Shown: positions 52,744-62,937, numbered from the stretch's first letter. The stretch is DNA of 64,000 bases from Phycisphaerales bacterium (GCA_029260265.1 JAJDDO010000019.1:248001-312000); one strand, 5' to 3'. Numbers and translations are program-made. Notes: generated from the sequence alone by a model not told the origin.

Positions 52744-53220
52744 TCAGTCAATCCGCAGATTCCCGATTCCAGCATCCGCCTCGATCAGAATCCACGAAGA
52801 ATCAGTCCGGTCCACCATCTGCACAAGCTGACCGGCGGTCTGTTCAGATACCTCAACAAAGCCCACCCAGTGCACCATCAACCACCCAAGGACGAAGCAC
52901 TCGATCCACGCACCGACTTCAGCGCTGCGTTTTTTACGGATAATCACCAAAATACCAAGGCTGAGGACCACCGTGCCGAGTTTCCACGCCGAAAGCACCG
53001 CCGGCGACTGAAACTCCATCACTGCACGGGCAAACGGGTTCATCTCGTTCATCCCCGAGTTGGTCACATACAAAAGCGTGAAGTACAGGTCCGCAACACT
53101 CATCACCGCGACCATTGATACCAGGGTGATGACCCTGAACGATCGGCGCTTGGCAAGCCCGATCAAGCTCGAACGAACCCCAGCAAAGAAAAAACCCGGG
53201 TGTGTCTTTGTTGATACCAT
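52744..53220 (-). CDS. DUF5658-like small membrane protein
   Basis: This encodes 158 residues from the ATG at 53220, preceded by TAGGAT. Four hydrophobic segments are present (about 26-52, 72-95, 104-122 and a weaker one). MSVADLYFTLLYVTNSGMNE followed by MNPFARAVMEF matches the DUF5658 pattern of an N-terminal D-x-x-x-T and a conserved N-P-x-A-R. The function is unknown. The gene is co-directional with the lipoprotein gene 43 bases further on and divergent from the propeller gene. Confidence 0.7.
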   Translation of the reverse strand: MVSTKTHPGFFFAGVRSSLIGLAKRRSFRVITLVSMVAVMSVADLYFTLLYVTNSGMNEMNPFARAVMEFQSPAVLSAWKLGTVVLSLGILVIIRKKRSAEVGAWIECFVLGWLMVHWVGFVEVSEQTAGQLVQMVDRTDSSWILIEADAGIGNLRID

Positions 53221-53371
53221 GATCCTATCAGATCGTGCACATCGGATGCCGGATACACCTCCCGACCCCGCTGCCCGCCAAGCCCTCTTGTTTCTGGGTA
53301 CGCATTCGGAAAATCCCACCCGATCGCACACCCTGGATGCAACATTCACGCCCGAGAACCGGTTGGACCCC

Positions 53372-56300
53372 ATGGAGACCCGCGTGCAACGAACCGAGCA
53401 ATCAACACCCAGCCCAACACCAAGGCCAACCCCCAAAGTGAACACACCCACACGGATCAGGGTGTTTGCCCTCGCCCTCGCTGCAACGCTCAGCCCCCTG
53501 ACCGCGCTCGCCCATGCCCAAGGGTCCAACGAAAACCCCGCTTACATCGCCGACTCCCCGCGTGCCCGTGATTCAATCACCAAGATCCCCCAGCTGGTCG
53601 CGCAAGACAACCTCCCAGAAGCGACCAGGCTCGTCGATGAGATCATGCGCACGCTCGGCGGTCAGCTTGTCGAATCCAAAGAGTTTGATTCCATCTATGT
53701 CAAGGTTCGTCAGCGCCTGCACACCCTTCTTCATGATTCCCCCTCGCTGCTCGAGCATTATCGAATGATCATCACGCCTCAGGCGCAGAGCCTGCTCGAT
53801 GATGGTGAATACATTCGTGTTCACCGCGAGATGTGGTTCACCGAGCCCGGGCTGGTTGCTTCCCTGCGCGTTGCCCAGATGCAGATCGAGAACGCACGGT
53901 TCTTTGACGCCCGCCGAACCCTGGTCGCGTTGCTCGATCACCCGGACGCAGAACACCACGCTTCGAACGCGGCCGCCCTTGCTACAGAACTCAGCGGGTA
54001 CATCAAGCCGCTCGCCTTTCCCCAGCACATGTCAATCACCGGATTGATCTCGCAATGGGCGAGGCTCGCCAACATCGAGCCGGTTCGTTCGCCGGTGTTT
54101 CATGCCCTCCCTGAAGTTGAAAAAGAGCACACCTCCCTCCAGTGGAACCCGCAACCCTTCGGGCTCGCCTCGCCGAGGCTCGATTCAGTTCTCCCAAGAA
54201 AGATGCAGCAGGCCGACCTGACCCCGATCATCGAAATCAACACAACTGATCCGGCGCGCGTGCTCCAGCGATCCGGCGCGATCCAACGCACCGCCCCGTG
54301 GACCCTCCCGGTCGCGTACGGAAAAAACATCTATACAAACGACGGGTTCACCATCTCGTGCTTCGATCGTTTCACTCTTCGGCTGATCTGGCGCCACACC
54401 CATGATCCGGGTGATTCGACACTCGAATCCTCAACCCTCACCCGCGCTCGCCTCGGCAGGTTGCTCGAAGACTCCTCAACCGTCACCGTCGATCGCGGCG
54501 TCGTGTTTGCGTCTCCCGGATTCGCACGCACCGGCAATACTTCAAACGAAGGCCAGATCATCGCCCTCGATGCCTCCACCGGCAACAAGGTCTGGTCCAA
54601 AGACCTAGACATGCTCGACCCAACGCTCGTCGGCACCCGCGCCCGCGGCGCCATCCTCGTCGATGGTGACACCGTTATCTTCGAAGCAAGAAAAAACATC
54701 CGCCAACAGCGCCTTGTCTCCATGATCCTTGTGGGGCTTGATCGGTATTCGGGCGAACTCAAATGGACCCAGCCTATTGGCAGCGCCGGCGCGCTGCCCT
54801 TCCAGCAATCCGGAACCATCGCCCAGTCCGGGCTGCTCGCAAACGGTATTGTGTATTGGTCTGATTCAATTGGGCTGCTCACCGCGGTTGAGACGGACAC
54901 CGGGAACCTGCTCTGGGTGCGCCGGCTTGAATCGCCCGAGCTCTACACCCGCAAGGCGAGCCCCGTCTGGGCCGCCACCGCTCCGCTGATGATCGGCGGA
55001 AAACTCTTTGTGCTCTCGCCCGACAACCGCGTCCACATGATCGACCCGCTTGATGGACACCTGATCACATCGCGAATTCCGCAGCCCGCCGGGCAGGTTC
55101 AGTACATTGTCGCGGTGGGCAAGTATGTCGCGTGTGTTGGCGAATCGGCCATCTCGTTCTACCCGTCAGATAACTTTGTCACCGGTGAACCACTGCGTAC
55201 CGAACCCTTGGTTGTCAACGAATCGAATATCCGTGGGCGTGTCCTGCCGATCGGCAACGCGCTCGCGGTACCCATGGAGTCGAGTGTGATCATGCTCAAC
55301 TCGCAGGATCTCGAGGCCTCGTGGTCGATCCCGCTTGACTCCACCGGCAATGTACTCGCCCTCGACGGGCAGCTGATTATTGTTGACGACTCACACCTGC
55401 ACAACTACCTCTCGTGGGAGACCGCTTCGCAGATTCTCACCGAACAAATCGAAGTGCACAACGATGCCCACGCGGCCATCACGCTCTGCGAACTCGCCCG
55501 CAACGCCAACCAAATCGATCAAATCCTTCCGCCAGTAGACATGGCCATCCAGATCGCCAAATCCAGACCCCTTGATGAGCGCACCGCGATTAGGTCTCGA
55601 CTGTTCGATGTACTGCTCGCGATGGTTGCGCCAAAGGACTCAAACGATCGCTCGGTTCTCGACCGCACCGTTGTTGACCAACTCCTCAAGCGGATGGGCA
55701 CGCTGGCGTCATCCAACGAACAACTCGTCGCCCACCGCATCGCCCTCGGGTCACAACACACCGTGCACGGCGATTACGCACTCGCGATCAACGCCTACCA
55801 AGATATTCTGATCAGCGACGCGCTCCGCGCCACCATGTGGGAAGGCAACGGCCTGAGCGTTCGCGCCGAACTCGAAGCCGCCAAACGGGTCGGTGCTGCA
55901 CTGAGTGAATCTGCCCCGGGATTCTATACGCCGTACGACGAACTCGCAGCACAAGAACTCGCCTCACTCGCCGGCACCGTTGACCCCGCCCCATTTGATA
56001 TGCTCACACGCAGGTTCCCATGGGCGATCGCGTCTGCTCAAGCGCGCGCAATCGAGGCCCGGATCCATGCCGAAAAAAAGAGGCACCAAGATTCGGTCAC
56101 CGCAGCACAAGACGGGTTGCGGATAATCAATATCCGAAGGCCCAACGCCGCAGACGAAATCACCAATCAGCTGGGTGTGTCTGTCGCTTCCGGGCTGGTC
56201 ACCATGAATCGAACGAGCGAAGCCGTCGCGTTCGTCGAGTCCTTTCAGACCCAATACCCCGAGCAAACGCTCATCCGTGAGGGTGTTGAGTTCACGCCCG

Positions 56301-57664
56301 AGCAAATCCTCGCAAGCGCAGCTGGCGCACCAGCACCGCACCCGGTCATCGGGCCAAGATTCATCCGCACACCAACGCCGACACTGGTCGCCGGCTCGCC
56401 GATCACGCCCACCCATCGGCTAGATCCTCAGGGGCTCACCTTCTTTTTACCCCAGTACAACGAGACACGATCGCTCGTCGCCGAGCCTGCCGGGCTGCGT
56501 GTACGCTGGTCGCGTGTTGTTGAATCACCAGAACCACCGCTGGTGCTTTGGCAGAGCACCGAGAGCACCATCGCGGTCTGGTCGCCGCTCAACGCCACGA
56601 TCCCCGGCACAATCGAATCGGTCGACACCGCAACAGGGCGGTCACGCTGGATCAATAAGAACCTGCGAGGTTCGCTGCAGAACACCCTCGATCGTCAACC
56701 AGACGGCATCGCTCTCATCGACGGACAGTTTGAAACACCAAGCGACGGAGCGGCCCCGATCGACCAGATCCTCGTCGTCACCGATGGACTCACAATCGTT
56801 CTGGCCGATCGGATCGGGCGGGCGATGGGTCTGGATATGGACTCTGGGCGGGTGCTCTGGCACGCCACGCTCCCGGTCAACCGCTTGTATGACCTCGATA
56901 TCTCCGGGGGAACACTCGGCGTGTGCGGCTCGATGGTGACCGACATCCAACCAGGAACAGTCATCACCCAGGTCGCTGCCGCGATCAACGCAAGAACCGG
57001 CGAACCGATCCAGTCACTCGACCAACTCGGCAAGGCCATGCCAAGGTGGATCCGCGTCTCCAACGGCAACACCATCGTGGTCTCCGCCGGTGCTCGGATC
57101 TTGTCCATGAACCTCGCCCAGAGCGGGATCAACTGGGCATACTCCACCACCGATACAACGGGCACGGGCAACGCCGCGTGGGTGGTTGATGATTTGATCT
57201 TTGTGCTCGACGATATCTACAACAAGGTGTTCTCGATGGATGCCACCACCGGCCTGGTGGCCGCAGAGACCGTTGCCTGGGTCCCCGATCGCGGATGGAT
57301 CGACATCGAATCAAACCACGACCAGATCGTGCTCGCCCACGCAGGCGGGGTAACACTCGTGGAGCACAACGGGAACATAATTGGTACCGATCCGCTGAAC
57401 ACGCAGCGAGGATTCGTCGGTGCGGGCTTCGCCAAAGACCGGACCGTGCTCCTTAAGCGCGCAAACATCAACGCCGACAACAAGGTCTCGTCGACCGTCA
57501 CGATGATTGACTCCCAGACCGCCAAAATACTTGATCTGATTCACCTCGTTATTCCCAGCTCAATCGACCGCCAACCAACGAGCATCGAGGTTGCCGATGG
57601 CTTGGTCGTCATCGGGTATGGGGAGGTTTCTATCGTGCTCGAAGCGCCGCCTAACGATTTATGA
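53372..57664 (+). CDS. giant secreted PQQ-like beta-propeller protein
   Basis: This encodes 1430 residues. The ATG at 53372 precedes a signal segment (about 29-50, ending AHAQG). The middle and C-terminal parts carry repeated PQQ-like blades: WTLPVAYGKNIYTNDGFTIS, IALDASTGNKVWSKDLDM, GLDRYSGELKWTQPI, AVETDTGNLLWVRRL, then later SVDTATGRSRWINKNL and GLDMDSGRVLWHATLP. Around 750-1050 is an alpha-helical repeat region. It has no quinoprotein cofactor signature that I can see, so it may be a scaffold or ligand-binding propeller. It ends with a 6-base convergent overlap with rpiB. Confidence 0.8.
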   Translation: METRVQRTEQSTPSPTPRPTPKVNTPTRIRVFALALAATLSPLTALAHAQGSNENPAYIADSPRARDSITKIPQLVAQDNLPEATRLVDEIMRTLGGQLVESKEFDSIYVKVRQRLHTLLHDSPSLLEHYRMIITPQAQSLLDDGEYIRVHREMWFTEPGLVASLRVAQMQIENARFFDARRTLVALLDHPDAEHHASNAAALATELSGYIKPLAFPQHMSITGLISQWARLANIEPVRSPVFHALPEVEKEHTSLQWNPQPFGLASPRLDSVLPRKMQQADLTPIIEINTTDPARVLQRSGAIQRTAPWTLPVAYGKNIYTNDGFTISCFDRFTLRLIWRHTHDPGDSTLESSTLTRARLGRLLEDSSTVTVDRGVVFASPGFARTGNTSNEGQIIALDASTGNKVWSKDLDMLDPTLVGTRARGAILVDGDTVIFEARKNIRQQRLVSMILVGLDRYSGELKWTQPIGSAGALPFQQSGTIAQSGLLANGIVYWSDSIGLLTAVETDTGNLLWVRRLESPELYTRKASPVWAATAPLMIGGKLFVLSPDNRVHMIDPLDGHLITSRIPQPAGQVQYIVAVGKYVACVGESAISFYPSDNFVTGEPLRTEPLVVNESNIRGRVLPIGNALAVPMESSVIMLNSQDLEASWSIPLDSTGNVLALDGQLIIVDDSHLHNYLSWETASQILTEQIEVHNDAHAAITLCELARNANQIDQILPPVDMAIQIAKSRPLDERTAIRSRLFDVLLAMVAPKDSNDRSVLDRTVVDQLLKRMGTLASSNEQLVAHRIALGSQHTVHGDYALAINAYQDILISDALRATMWEGNGLSVRAELEAAKRVGAALSESAPGFYTPYDELAAQELASLAGTVDPAPFDMLTRRFPWAIASAQARAIEARIHAEKKRHQDSVTAAQDGLRIINIRRPNAADEITNQLGVSVASGLVTMNRTSEAVAFVESFQTQYPEQTLIREGVEFTPEQILASAAGAPAPHPVIGPRFIRTPTPTLVAGSPITPTHRLDPQGLTFFLPQYNETRSLVAEPAGLRVRWSRVVESPEPPLVLWQSTESTIAVWSPLNATIPGTIESVDTATGRSRWINKNLRGSLQNTLDRQPDGIALIDGQFETPSDGAAPIDQILVVTDGLTIVLADRIGRAMGLDMDSGRVLWHATLPVNRLYDLDISGGTLGVCGSMVTDIQPGTVITQVAAAINARTGEPIQSLDQLGKAMPRWIRVSNGNTIVVSAGARILSMNLAQSGINWAYSTTDTTGTGNAAWVVDDLIFVLDDIYNKVFSMDATTGLVAAETVAWVPDRGWIDIESNHDQIVLAHAGGVTLVEHNGNIIGTDPLNTQRGFVGAGFAKDRTVLLKRANINADNKVSSTVTMIDSQTAKILDLIHLVIPSSIDRQPTSIEVADGLVVIGYGEVSIVLEAPPNDL

Positions 57665-58147
57665 AGCGCCGGCGACCGGATCGCTCGGATTCCTGCCCGC
57701 TTCAATCTCGCGGATCTTGTTCACACGCCTCAGATGCCGACCGCCCTCGAACGGCTCGGACATCCACACCCGGACGATTTTGTCTATCAATCGTTCGCCA
57801 AGCAAATCCGCGGATAAACAGAGCACATTGGCATCATTGTGCGATCGTGAAAGCTTGGCCGTCAACTCGTCGTGAACAAGCGCCGCCCGCAGTCCATTTA
57901 TTTTGTTGCTCGCGATCGACATCCCGATCCCGGTGCCACAAATCAGTATACCCCTGTCTGCCTCGCCCGCGGTGATCGCACGCCCAACCTCCCAAGCCTG
58001 CTCAGGGTAATCACAGGGCCCGGACTCGCACCGTTGCACGATGCTCGCCTGATATCCAGCGTCATTGAGCATGCCAAGAATCATCTCCGCGGTGGAACTC
58101 CCGCGATGATCCGCCCCGAGCACAACACGCAGTGGTTTGGTCGTCAT
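57659..58147 (-). CDS. rpiB: ribose-5-phosphate isomerase B
   Basis: This encodes 162 residues. It interconverts ribose 5-phosphate and ribulose 5-phosphate. VLGADHRGSSTAEMIL, the catalytic Cys70 in ILICGTGIGMSIASNK and SHNDANVLCLSADLLGE are the family signatures. His103 is a likely active-site base. The start overlaps the end of the Sua5/phosphatase gene by 4 bases (ATGA). Gene order Sua5-phosphatase-RpiB matches the ywlC-ywlE-rpiB order known from Bacillus. Confidence 0.93.
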   Translation of the reverse strand: MTTKPLRVVLGADHRGSSTAEMILGMLNDAGYQASIVQRCESGPCDYPEQAWEVGRAITAGEADRGILICGTGIGMSIASNKINGLRAALVHDELTAKLSRSHNDANVLCLSADLLGERLIDKIVRVWMSEPFEGGRHLRRVNKIREIEAGRNPSDPVAGAS

Positions 58148-59271
58148 ACTGCAATCTCCATGAGTCGTTTTTCGATCATTTTCTCGAGTTGATCCGCGGT
58201 TTTGCGATACACCTCAATCGATTGCCCAAACGGATCATCCACAACCGTGTGCTCGCTGAGTGGGAATATTTTATGCACCGAGTTGGGCGCCAATGACATC
58301 GCCCGCTGGGCGTGCATGTGCGTCATGGTGTACACCACCTCCGCACGATCGATCATCTCGGGCGTCAGCATCCGTGAACGGTGTGAAGACAGATCCAGCC
58401 CCCGCTCGTGCATCACCGCGATCGCGTCTCGTGACGCCGGGCTCCCGTCATCGGTCGCGATGCCCGCGGATTCGATGATCGTTGATATCCCGCGTTCGTC
58501 GTGTTTGTTCAACAGAACTTGTGCAATCACAGACGCCATCGGCGATCGACAGGTGTTGCCCGTGCACAGAAAGAGTATTTTCCGCTCAAGCATCGCCATC
58601 ACATCATCCTGCAAGACGGGCCCATAAGCCGCCACATCAAACCGCCCGTCCATAAACAGAGTAACGCTCGTCGAGCCAACCCCGTGCAGCGTCTGCCCGT
58701 CATCGACGACACACCCCGGCGCAGGCTGGGGGTTCTCAGGAATGCACTCGATCGTTGTCCCAGGGTCCTCGCCGACTGCCCAAGACGCGGCCCCGAGCCG
58801 GCGCGCAACCGCAGGCTTCGATGATCTGCGCAAAATCTGTCGCGTAATCGGGTGGTCTGGTATCCGCAACACGAGCAGGTTATCCTCGCCAAAGAACCCA
58901 TCCGGCAGCCCGAGCTTGGTTGCAATCGCATCAAGATTGGCCCTTGGCTGCTCGATCAATGCCCTCGTCGGCCCGGGCAACAACTGATCGACCAACCGAC
59001 GCGACACCGGCGTACGAAGATCCAACTCATCACGAATCACATCAAGATCAGACAGGTGCAGCGTGTACCCGCCGCCCTGATGCTCCTCGCCCGCAGTCAA
59101 TGAACCCAGCTGATCAATCGACCCCCGTTGTGCAGCCACAAAGACCCCGTATAGCGTCTCGGTCGGCAACACAACCACCTCGCCAGCGTCCAACGCCTCG
59201 ACCGCGCGATCCACCAACTGATCGCGTTCGTCCGCACTCATGGTCGTGATTGGTCGCGAGAGGTTCTTCAC
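58144..59271 (-). CDS. fused Sua5/YrdC-like and low-molecular-weight protein phosphatase
   Basis: This encodes 375 residues from a GTG start; an ATG at 59241 is an alternative. Residues about 15-225 are YrdC/Sua5-like: VVVLPTETLYGVFVAAQRG, LVDQLLPGPTRALIE and LLVLRIPDHPITRQIL. Sua5 makes threonylcarbamoyl-AMP for tRNA. However, the Lys-Arg motif after TETLYG and the Ser-Asn motif (SANxSG) are not recognisable, so activity is doubtful. Residues about 231-375 are a complete LMW phosphatase: FLC236TGNTCR242S (C-x5-R) and DDPFG with the general-acid Asp. In Bacillus the corresponding genes are separate and adjacent. The 4-base overlap with rpiB couples all three functions. Confidence 0.85.
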   Translation of the reverse strand: MKNLSRPITTMSADERDQLVDRAVEALDAGEVVVLPTETLYGVFVAAQRGSIDQLGSLTAGEEHQGGGYTLHLSDLDVIRDELDLRTPVSRRLVDQLLPGPTRALIEQPRANLDAIATKLGLPDGFFGEDNLLVLRIPDHPITRQILRRSSKPAVARRLGAASWAVGEDPGTTIECIPENPQPAPGCVVDDGQTLHGVGSTSVTLFMDGRFDVAAYGPVLQDDVMAMLERKILFLCTGNTCRSPMASVIAQVLLNKHDERGISTIIESAGIATDDGSPASRDAIAVMHERGLDLSSHRSRMLTPEMIDRAEVVYTMTHMHAQRAMSLAPNSVHKIFPLSEHTVVDDPFGQSIEVYRKTADQLEKMIEKRLMEIAV

Positions 59272-59319
59272 GCTCTCACTCTATGCGAAAACACGCCCGC
59301 ATGGAAACCGAAGGCAGCC

Positions 59320-59877
59320 TTATACACCAAGGTCCGTCTTTGTAAAGAGCGCCCTGAACTCAACGCCCGCCTGAGTGATATTCTCGCGGGCACCCTCTTG
59401 GCGATCAATCACGCAGACCACCGCACAAACAACCGCACCCGCGTCGCCAAGCACCCTGATCGCCTCGATCGACTGCCCGCCCGTTGTCGCAACATCTTCC
59501 AAAAAGACCACCCGGTCCCCATGCTCGATCGTGCCCTCGAGCTGATTGGCCGTGCCATAGTCCTTTTTGGCGTTGCGGATAAAGATGCTCGGCCGATCCG
59601 CCGCGATTGACGCCGCCGAAACAAGCGGAATCCCCCCAAGCTCCGCCCCGGCGAGCCTGTGAATCGTCCCATTTTTCGCTTCGATGGCTTCGATCTCCTC
59701 TCGAAAAAGCTCCGCAAGCTGGATCAGGATCTCTGGCCTGGTCGAAAAACGGTACTTATCGAGGTAATACGAGCTCTTTTTTCCGGATCGGAGCGTGAAC
59801 TCGCCCCGCAGAAGGGAAACATCCGCAATTTGGGCCGCGAGGGCCGAACGATCAACAGGAGCATTGGTGTTGGTCAT
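59320..59877 (-). CDS. pyrE: orotate phosphoribosyltransferase
   Basis: This encodes 185 residues from the ATG at 59877; the longer frame adds 27 unrelated residues. It makes OMP from orotate and PRPP in pyrimidine synthesis. The PRPP motif is VVFLEDVATTGGQSIEAI, and SGKKSSYYLDKYRFSTRP with FIRNAKKDYGTANQLEGTIE are the family blocks. It is 48 bases upstream of the Sua5-phosphatase gene on the same strand and may be co-transcribed. The 296-base gap upstream separates it from the divergent gene at 60174. Confidence 0.93.
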   Translation of the reverse strand: MTNTNAPVDRSALAAQIADVSLLRGEFTLRSGKKSSYYLDKYRFSTRPEILIQLAELFREEIEAIEAKNGTIHRLAGAELGGIPLVSAASIAADRPSIFIRNAKKDYGTANQLEGTIEHGDRVVFLEDVATTGGQSIEAIRVLGDAGAVVCAVVCVIDRQEGARENITQAGVEFRALFTKTDLGV

Positions 59878-60173
59878 GGTTTCTGAGAATAGCTCTGATC
59901 CCGCTGATGCATGGAAATTATGAGTTGTCGGACCAAATTGTGCGAAATTCTGGAACATTTCACCACTCCAAGCGTCATATCAAGTACGGATATTCGTTGA
60001 ACCATTGTCCTCTGCACCCCCCGTCAAGAACGGGTCCAATGCGGACGATACTGGGTGCAATCTGGTATACAAGCACACTCGACACGGAAACAATGCCTCG
60101 TTGAGACATAGATGAGGGCGTTATCTCGCCCCAAACCGGTGTCCTCGGACGCCATGAATCGGGAGAATCAATC

Positions 60174-61241
60174 ATGAATAACAAGATATCAACCATCGTC
60201 CTTCTCGCCGGGCTCTCGCTCGGTTCGTCCGCCACCTCCGCACTCGCCCAGGTCGCCCCACCACCAAAGCCCGCGGAAAAACCAACACAGGCCGATCCAG
60301 TCCCCGAAGCTACACCGCAGGAAACAGCGCCAGCCGCAAAGGACCGGAACGGTGCGCCATCCGGCATCGGTGAAGTACCCAACATCCCACACCCTCCACT
60401 CGCGATGAAGGGCGAAGACGGGCGGATTGTTCGGCTTCAACAGCTCCCCGATATCCTTGCCCTGCGATCAAACCCGCTCGTTGGTCCCAAGTCTGTCGAC
60501 GCGATCATGCCGGTAATTTACGGGCGGCGTGCACGGTTCGAGATGCTCACCATCAACAACATCGACCTCTACTGGGAACTCACAGACGGGGCCCTCGAAT
60601 CGCTTACGCTCGGCGATATGAAACGGATGAACGAGATCGCTGAGATGGTCAAGCCAATGGTCGGCAAAACCACCCTCAGCGAAGAACTCACCAACCGAGG
60701 AATCCTCACTCGTGTACAAGGAAAGATGAACCAAAACATTGTCGCCGACTATAAAAAAGCCGTAGGCGATGAAATCCAAGTGCTCGACGGCGACGACTCG
60801 CTCGACGAATACCTCAAGTTCATCTTGAACGATTCATTCCTCGAAGCACGCCTCGCATACCGAGCGCTGATCGCAGAACTGGTCGGACAGGTTGATGCGG
60901 TCATCGCCAAAGCCGAGATTGATTCCCCGATCGCAAGCGAGCTGCTCGCGTTACAATCGCCTCTCAGCGCGGTAAGCGATCAAGCCTCCGACCAAATCGA
61001 TGCATTTGATAAGATCTTCCGCACACTGAGTGTTGAAGACGCGATCAAGGTCCTCGATACCATGAGGCAGATGCGAGCCAACCCGAATGTCTCGCCAACA
61101 ATCATGAAAATCGATGTGTTGCGAGAAGGAAAATCAGTTCTAAACAACGATTTGGGCTTCGAGATGAAACGCAAGGGCAAGGTTGTCCGCTCGAACCTGA
61201 AAGAGGACAAAGAGAACGAGCAATCCGCTCAAGAAGATTGA
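60174..61241 (+). CDS. exported protein of unknown function
   Basis: This encodes 355 residues. The ATG follows GGGAGAATC. A signal peptide ends near residue 25 (SALA-QV). Residues about 27-75 are Pro/Ala-rich and probably disordered. The rest is mostly helical, with LYWELTDGALESLTLGDMKR, LAYRALIAELVGQVDAVIAK and a charged Lys/Glu-rich end. No enzyme motif is visible and I do not recognise the family. It is transcribed divergently from pyrE and followed by a strong terminator. Confidence 0.6.
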   Translation: MNNKISTIVLLAGLSLGSSATSALAQVAPPPKPAEKPTQADPVPEATPQETAPAAKDRNGAPSGIGEVPNIPHPPLAMKGEDGRIVRLQQLPDILALRSNPLVGPKSVDAIMPVIYGRRARFEMLTINNIDLYWELTDGALESLTLGDMKRMNEIAEMVKPMVGKTTLSEELTNRGILTRVQGKMNQNIVADYKKAVGDEIQVLDGDDSLDEYLKFILNDSFLEARLAYRALIAELVGQVDAVIAKAEIDSPIASELLALQSPLSAVSDQASDQIDAFDKIFRTLSVEDAIKVLDTMRQMRANPNVSPTIMKIDVLREGKSVLNNDLGFEMKRKGKVVRSNLKEDKENEQSAQED

Positions 61242-61262
61242 ATGAACCCAAGCACGATAAAC

Positions 61263-61287
61263 ACACCCGGCATCCGCCGGGTTTTTT
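61263..61287 (+). terminator. intrinsic terminator
   Basis: ACCCGGC (61263-61269), loop ATCC, GCCGGGT (61274-61280), then a run of T. It lies between the gene at 60174 and the convergent lysS. Confidence 0.85.
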
Positions 61288-61296
61288 TATTGCCAA

Positions 61297-62937
61297 TTAC
61301 GATTCCACAGATCGCATCATCGGAAACGGGAGAACATCACGGATCGACCGAGAGTTGGTCATCAGCATCACAAGCCGATCCATCCCGAGCCCGAGCCCGC
61401 CCGCCGGCGGCATTCCGACCTTGAGCGCCTCGACAAAGTCCGCATCGAAAGTCCGGAATGTAGATTCTTCATCATCGATCCCTGCGAGCTGCTCACGGAA
61501 CTTTGATTCTTGAATATCCGGATCATTCAGCTCGGTGTACGCCGGCCCGATCTCCATCCCCGCGATAAACAAGTCCCACCGTTCCGCAAGGGGCACCGAA
61601 TCATTCTCGGTGCCCGCTTTCGGTCGCGTCAACGGCGAAAGCGCCGCCGGATAATCAAGCACGAAGGTTGGCTTGCTCGGATCGATCGACCGCTCGGCGA
61701 CCTCCTCGAACAACTCGTTGATCACAAGAATGTCATCAAAGGCAACGCCGTCCTCGCTCTTTGTCTTCAATCCTCGCTTCTCCGCCTCGGCCCGCGCCCG
61801 TTCGCTGTCGCTGATCTCAAAGCCAAGCGAAGAACGGAACAGCTCGGCGTAGGTGATCTGTGCAAACGGTGATTCGTAATCGATCACCCAATCGCCGAAC
61901 TCCATCGCGGACAACTCAACGCCGCGCTCGCTGCCCGCGAGCGACGCCATCTCACGCACCAAGCCCTCTGCGATCTCTCGCATTGTTTCGTAGTTCCCAA
62001 ACGCCTGGTAGAGTTCCATGCTTGTGAACTCCGGATTGTGCGACTTGTCCACACCCTCATTGCGGAAGTTCCGCGACATCTCATACACGCGAGGCATCCC
62101 CCCGACCAACAGCCGCTTGAGGTACAACTCGGGTGCAATCCGCAGCGACAACTCCATATCAAGCGCATTCATGTGCGTCCTGAACGGACGCGCCGCTGCC
62201 CCGCCGGGCTGGGTCTGAAGCACCGGTGTTTCGACCTCAAGAAAATCGAGCCCATCAAGGTACCCACGCACCGCGCGCATCAGCTTTGATCGCAGCATAA
62301 ACACACGCGTTGTTTCCGGATTCACCCACATGTCGATATACCGCTGGCGATATCTGATCTCGGTGTTCGTCAACCCCGCATGCTTCTCGGGCGGCGGCAC
62401 CAAACACTTGCTCGCCGGCGACAACGACGACGCCCAACAAGTCACCTCGCCCGTCCGCGTCATGGTCATCGGTCCCTCGGCGACAACAATATCACCAAGA
62501 TCCAGCAGCTTAGCAAGCTTGAACCCAGCCAGTTCACAGTCACGCTTCGAGACCGCAACCTGAAAAGAATCGTTCGAATGGTCGCGCAGGTTCAACCACA
62601 CCAGGTTCCCGTTATCTCGCTGGAGCACCACCCGCCCTGCCACACGGACAATCGGGCGATCATCAACCAACGCGGGCAGATCGCCCTCGTCGATATCAGG
62701 ATCCGCCCGCTTTGATTCTTTGCGGGCCTGCAGGGATGCCTTGTTCGCTTCATCCGCCGATTCGTCGTATCGCCCGCTTGCTTCATTCAGTGAAAGAAGT
62801 TCATCCTCGCGGTGCCCATACGGCGAGAACCCAAGCCCGATCGCTTTCTCACGGTTCTCACGCCGTTGCTGTTCGAGATGGTGAATATCCTCAACGCGCT
62901 CGGCGTCGCCGCTCTGGGTGGTTTGTTGTTCTGTCAT
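61297..62937 (-). CDS. lysS: lysyl-tRNA synthetase (class II)
   Basis: This encodes 546 residues from the ATG at 62937. It charges tRNA(Lys). The anticodon-binding OB domain is at about 70-185 (VRVAGRVVLQRDNGNLVWLNL). Class II motif 2 is in YEMSRNFRNEGVDKSHNPEF and motif 3 in GGLGLGMDRLVMLMTNSRSI. The N-terminus is about 50 residues longer than in typical enzymes, with a Gln/Arg/Glu-rich stretch. It begins 28 bases after the end of the Rrf2 gene, which may be co-transcribed. Confidence 0.95.
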   Translation of the reverse strand: MTEQQTTQSGDAERVEDIHHLEQQRRENREKAIGLGFSPYGHREDELLSLNEASGRYDESADEANKASLQARKESKRADPDIDEGDLPALVDDRPIVRVAGRVVLQRDNGNLVWLNLRDHSNDSFQVAVSKRDCELAGFKLAKLLDLGDIVVAEGPMTMTRTGEVTCWASSLSPASKCLVPPPEKHAGLTNTEIRYRQRYIDMWVNPETTRVFMLRSKLMRAVRGYLDGLDFLEVETPVLQTQPGGAAARPFRTHMNALDMELSLRIAPELYLKRLLVGGMPRVYEMSRNFRNEGVDKSHNPEFTSMELYQAFGNYETMREIAEGLVREMASLAGSERGVELSAMEFGDWVIDYESPFAQITYAELFRSSLGFEISDSERARAEAEKRGLKTKSEDGVAFDDILVINELFEEVAERSIDPSKPTFVLDYPAALSPLTRPKAGTENDSVPLAERWDLFIAGMEIGPAYTELNDPDIQESKFREQLAGIDDEESTFRTFDADFVEALKVGMPPAGGLGLGMDRLVMLMTNSRSIRDVLPFPMMRSVES

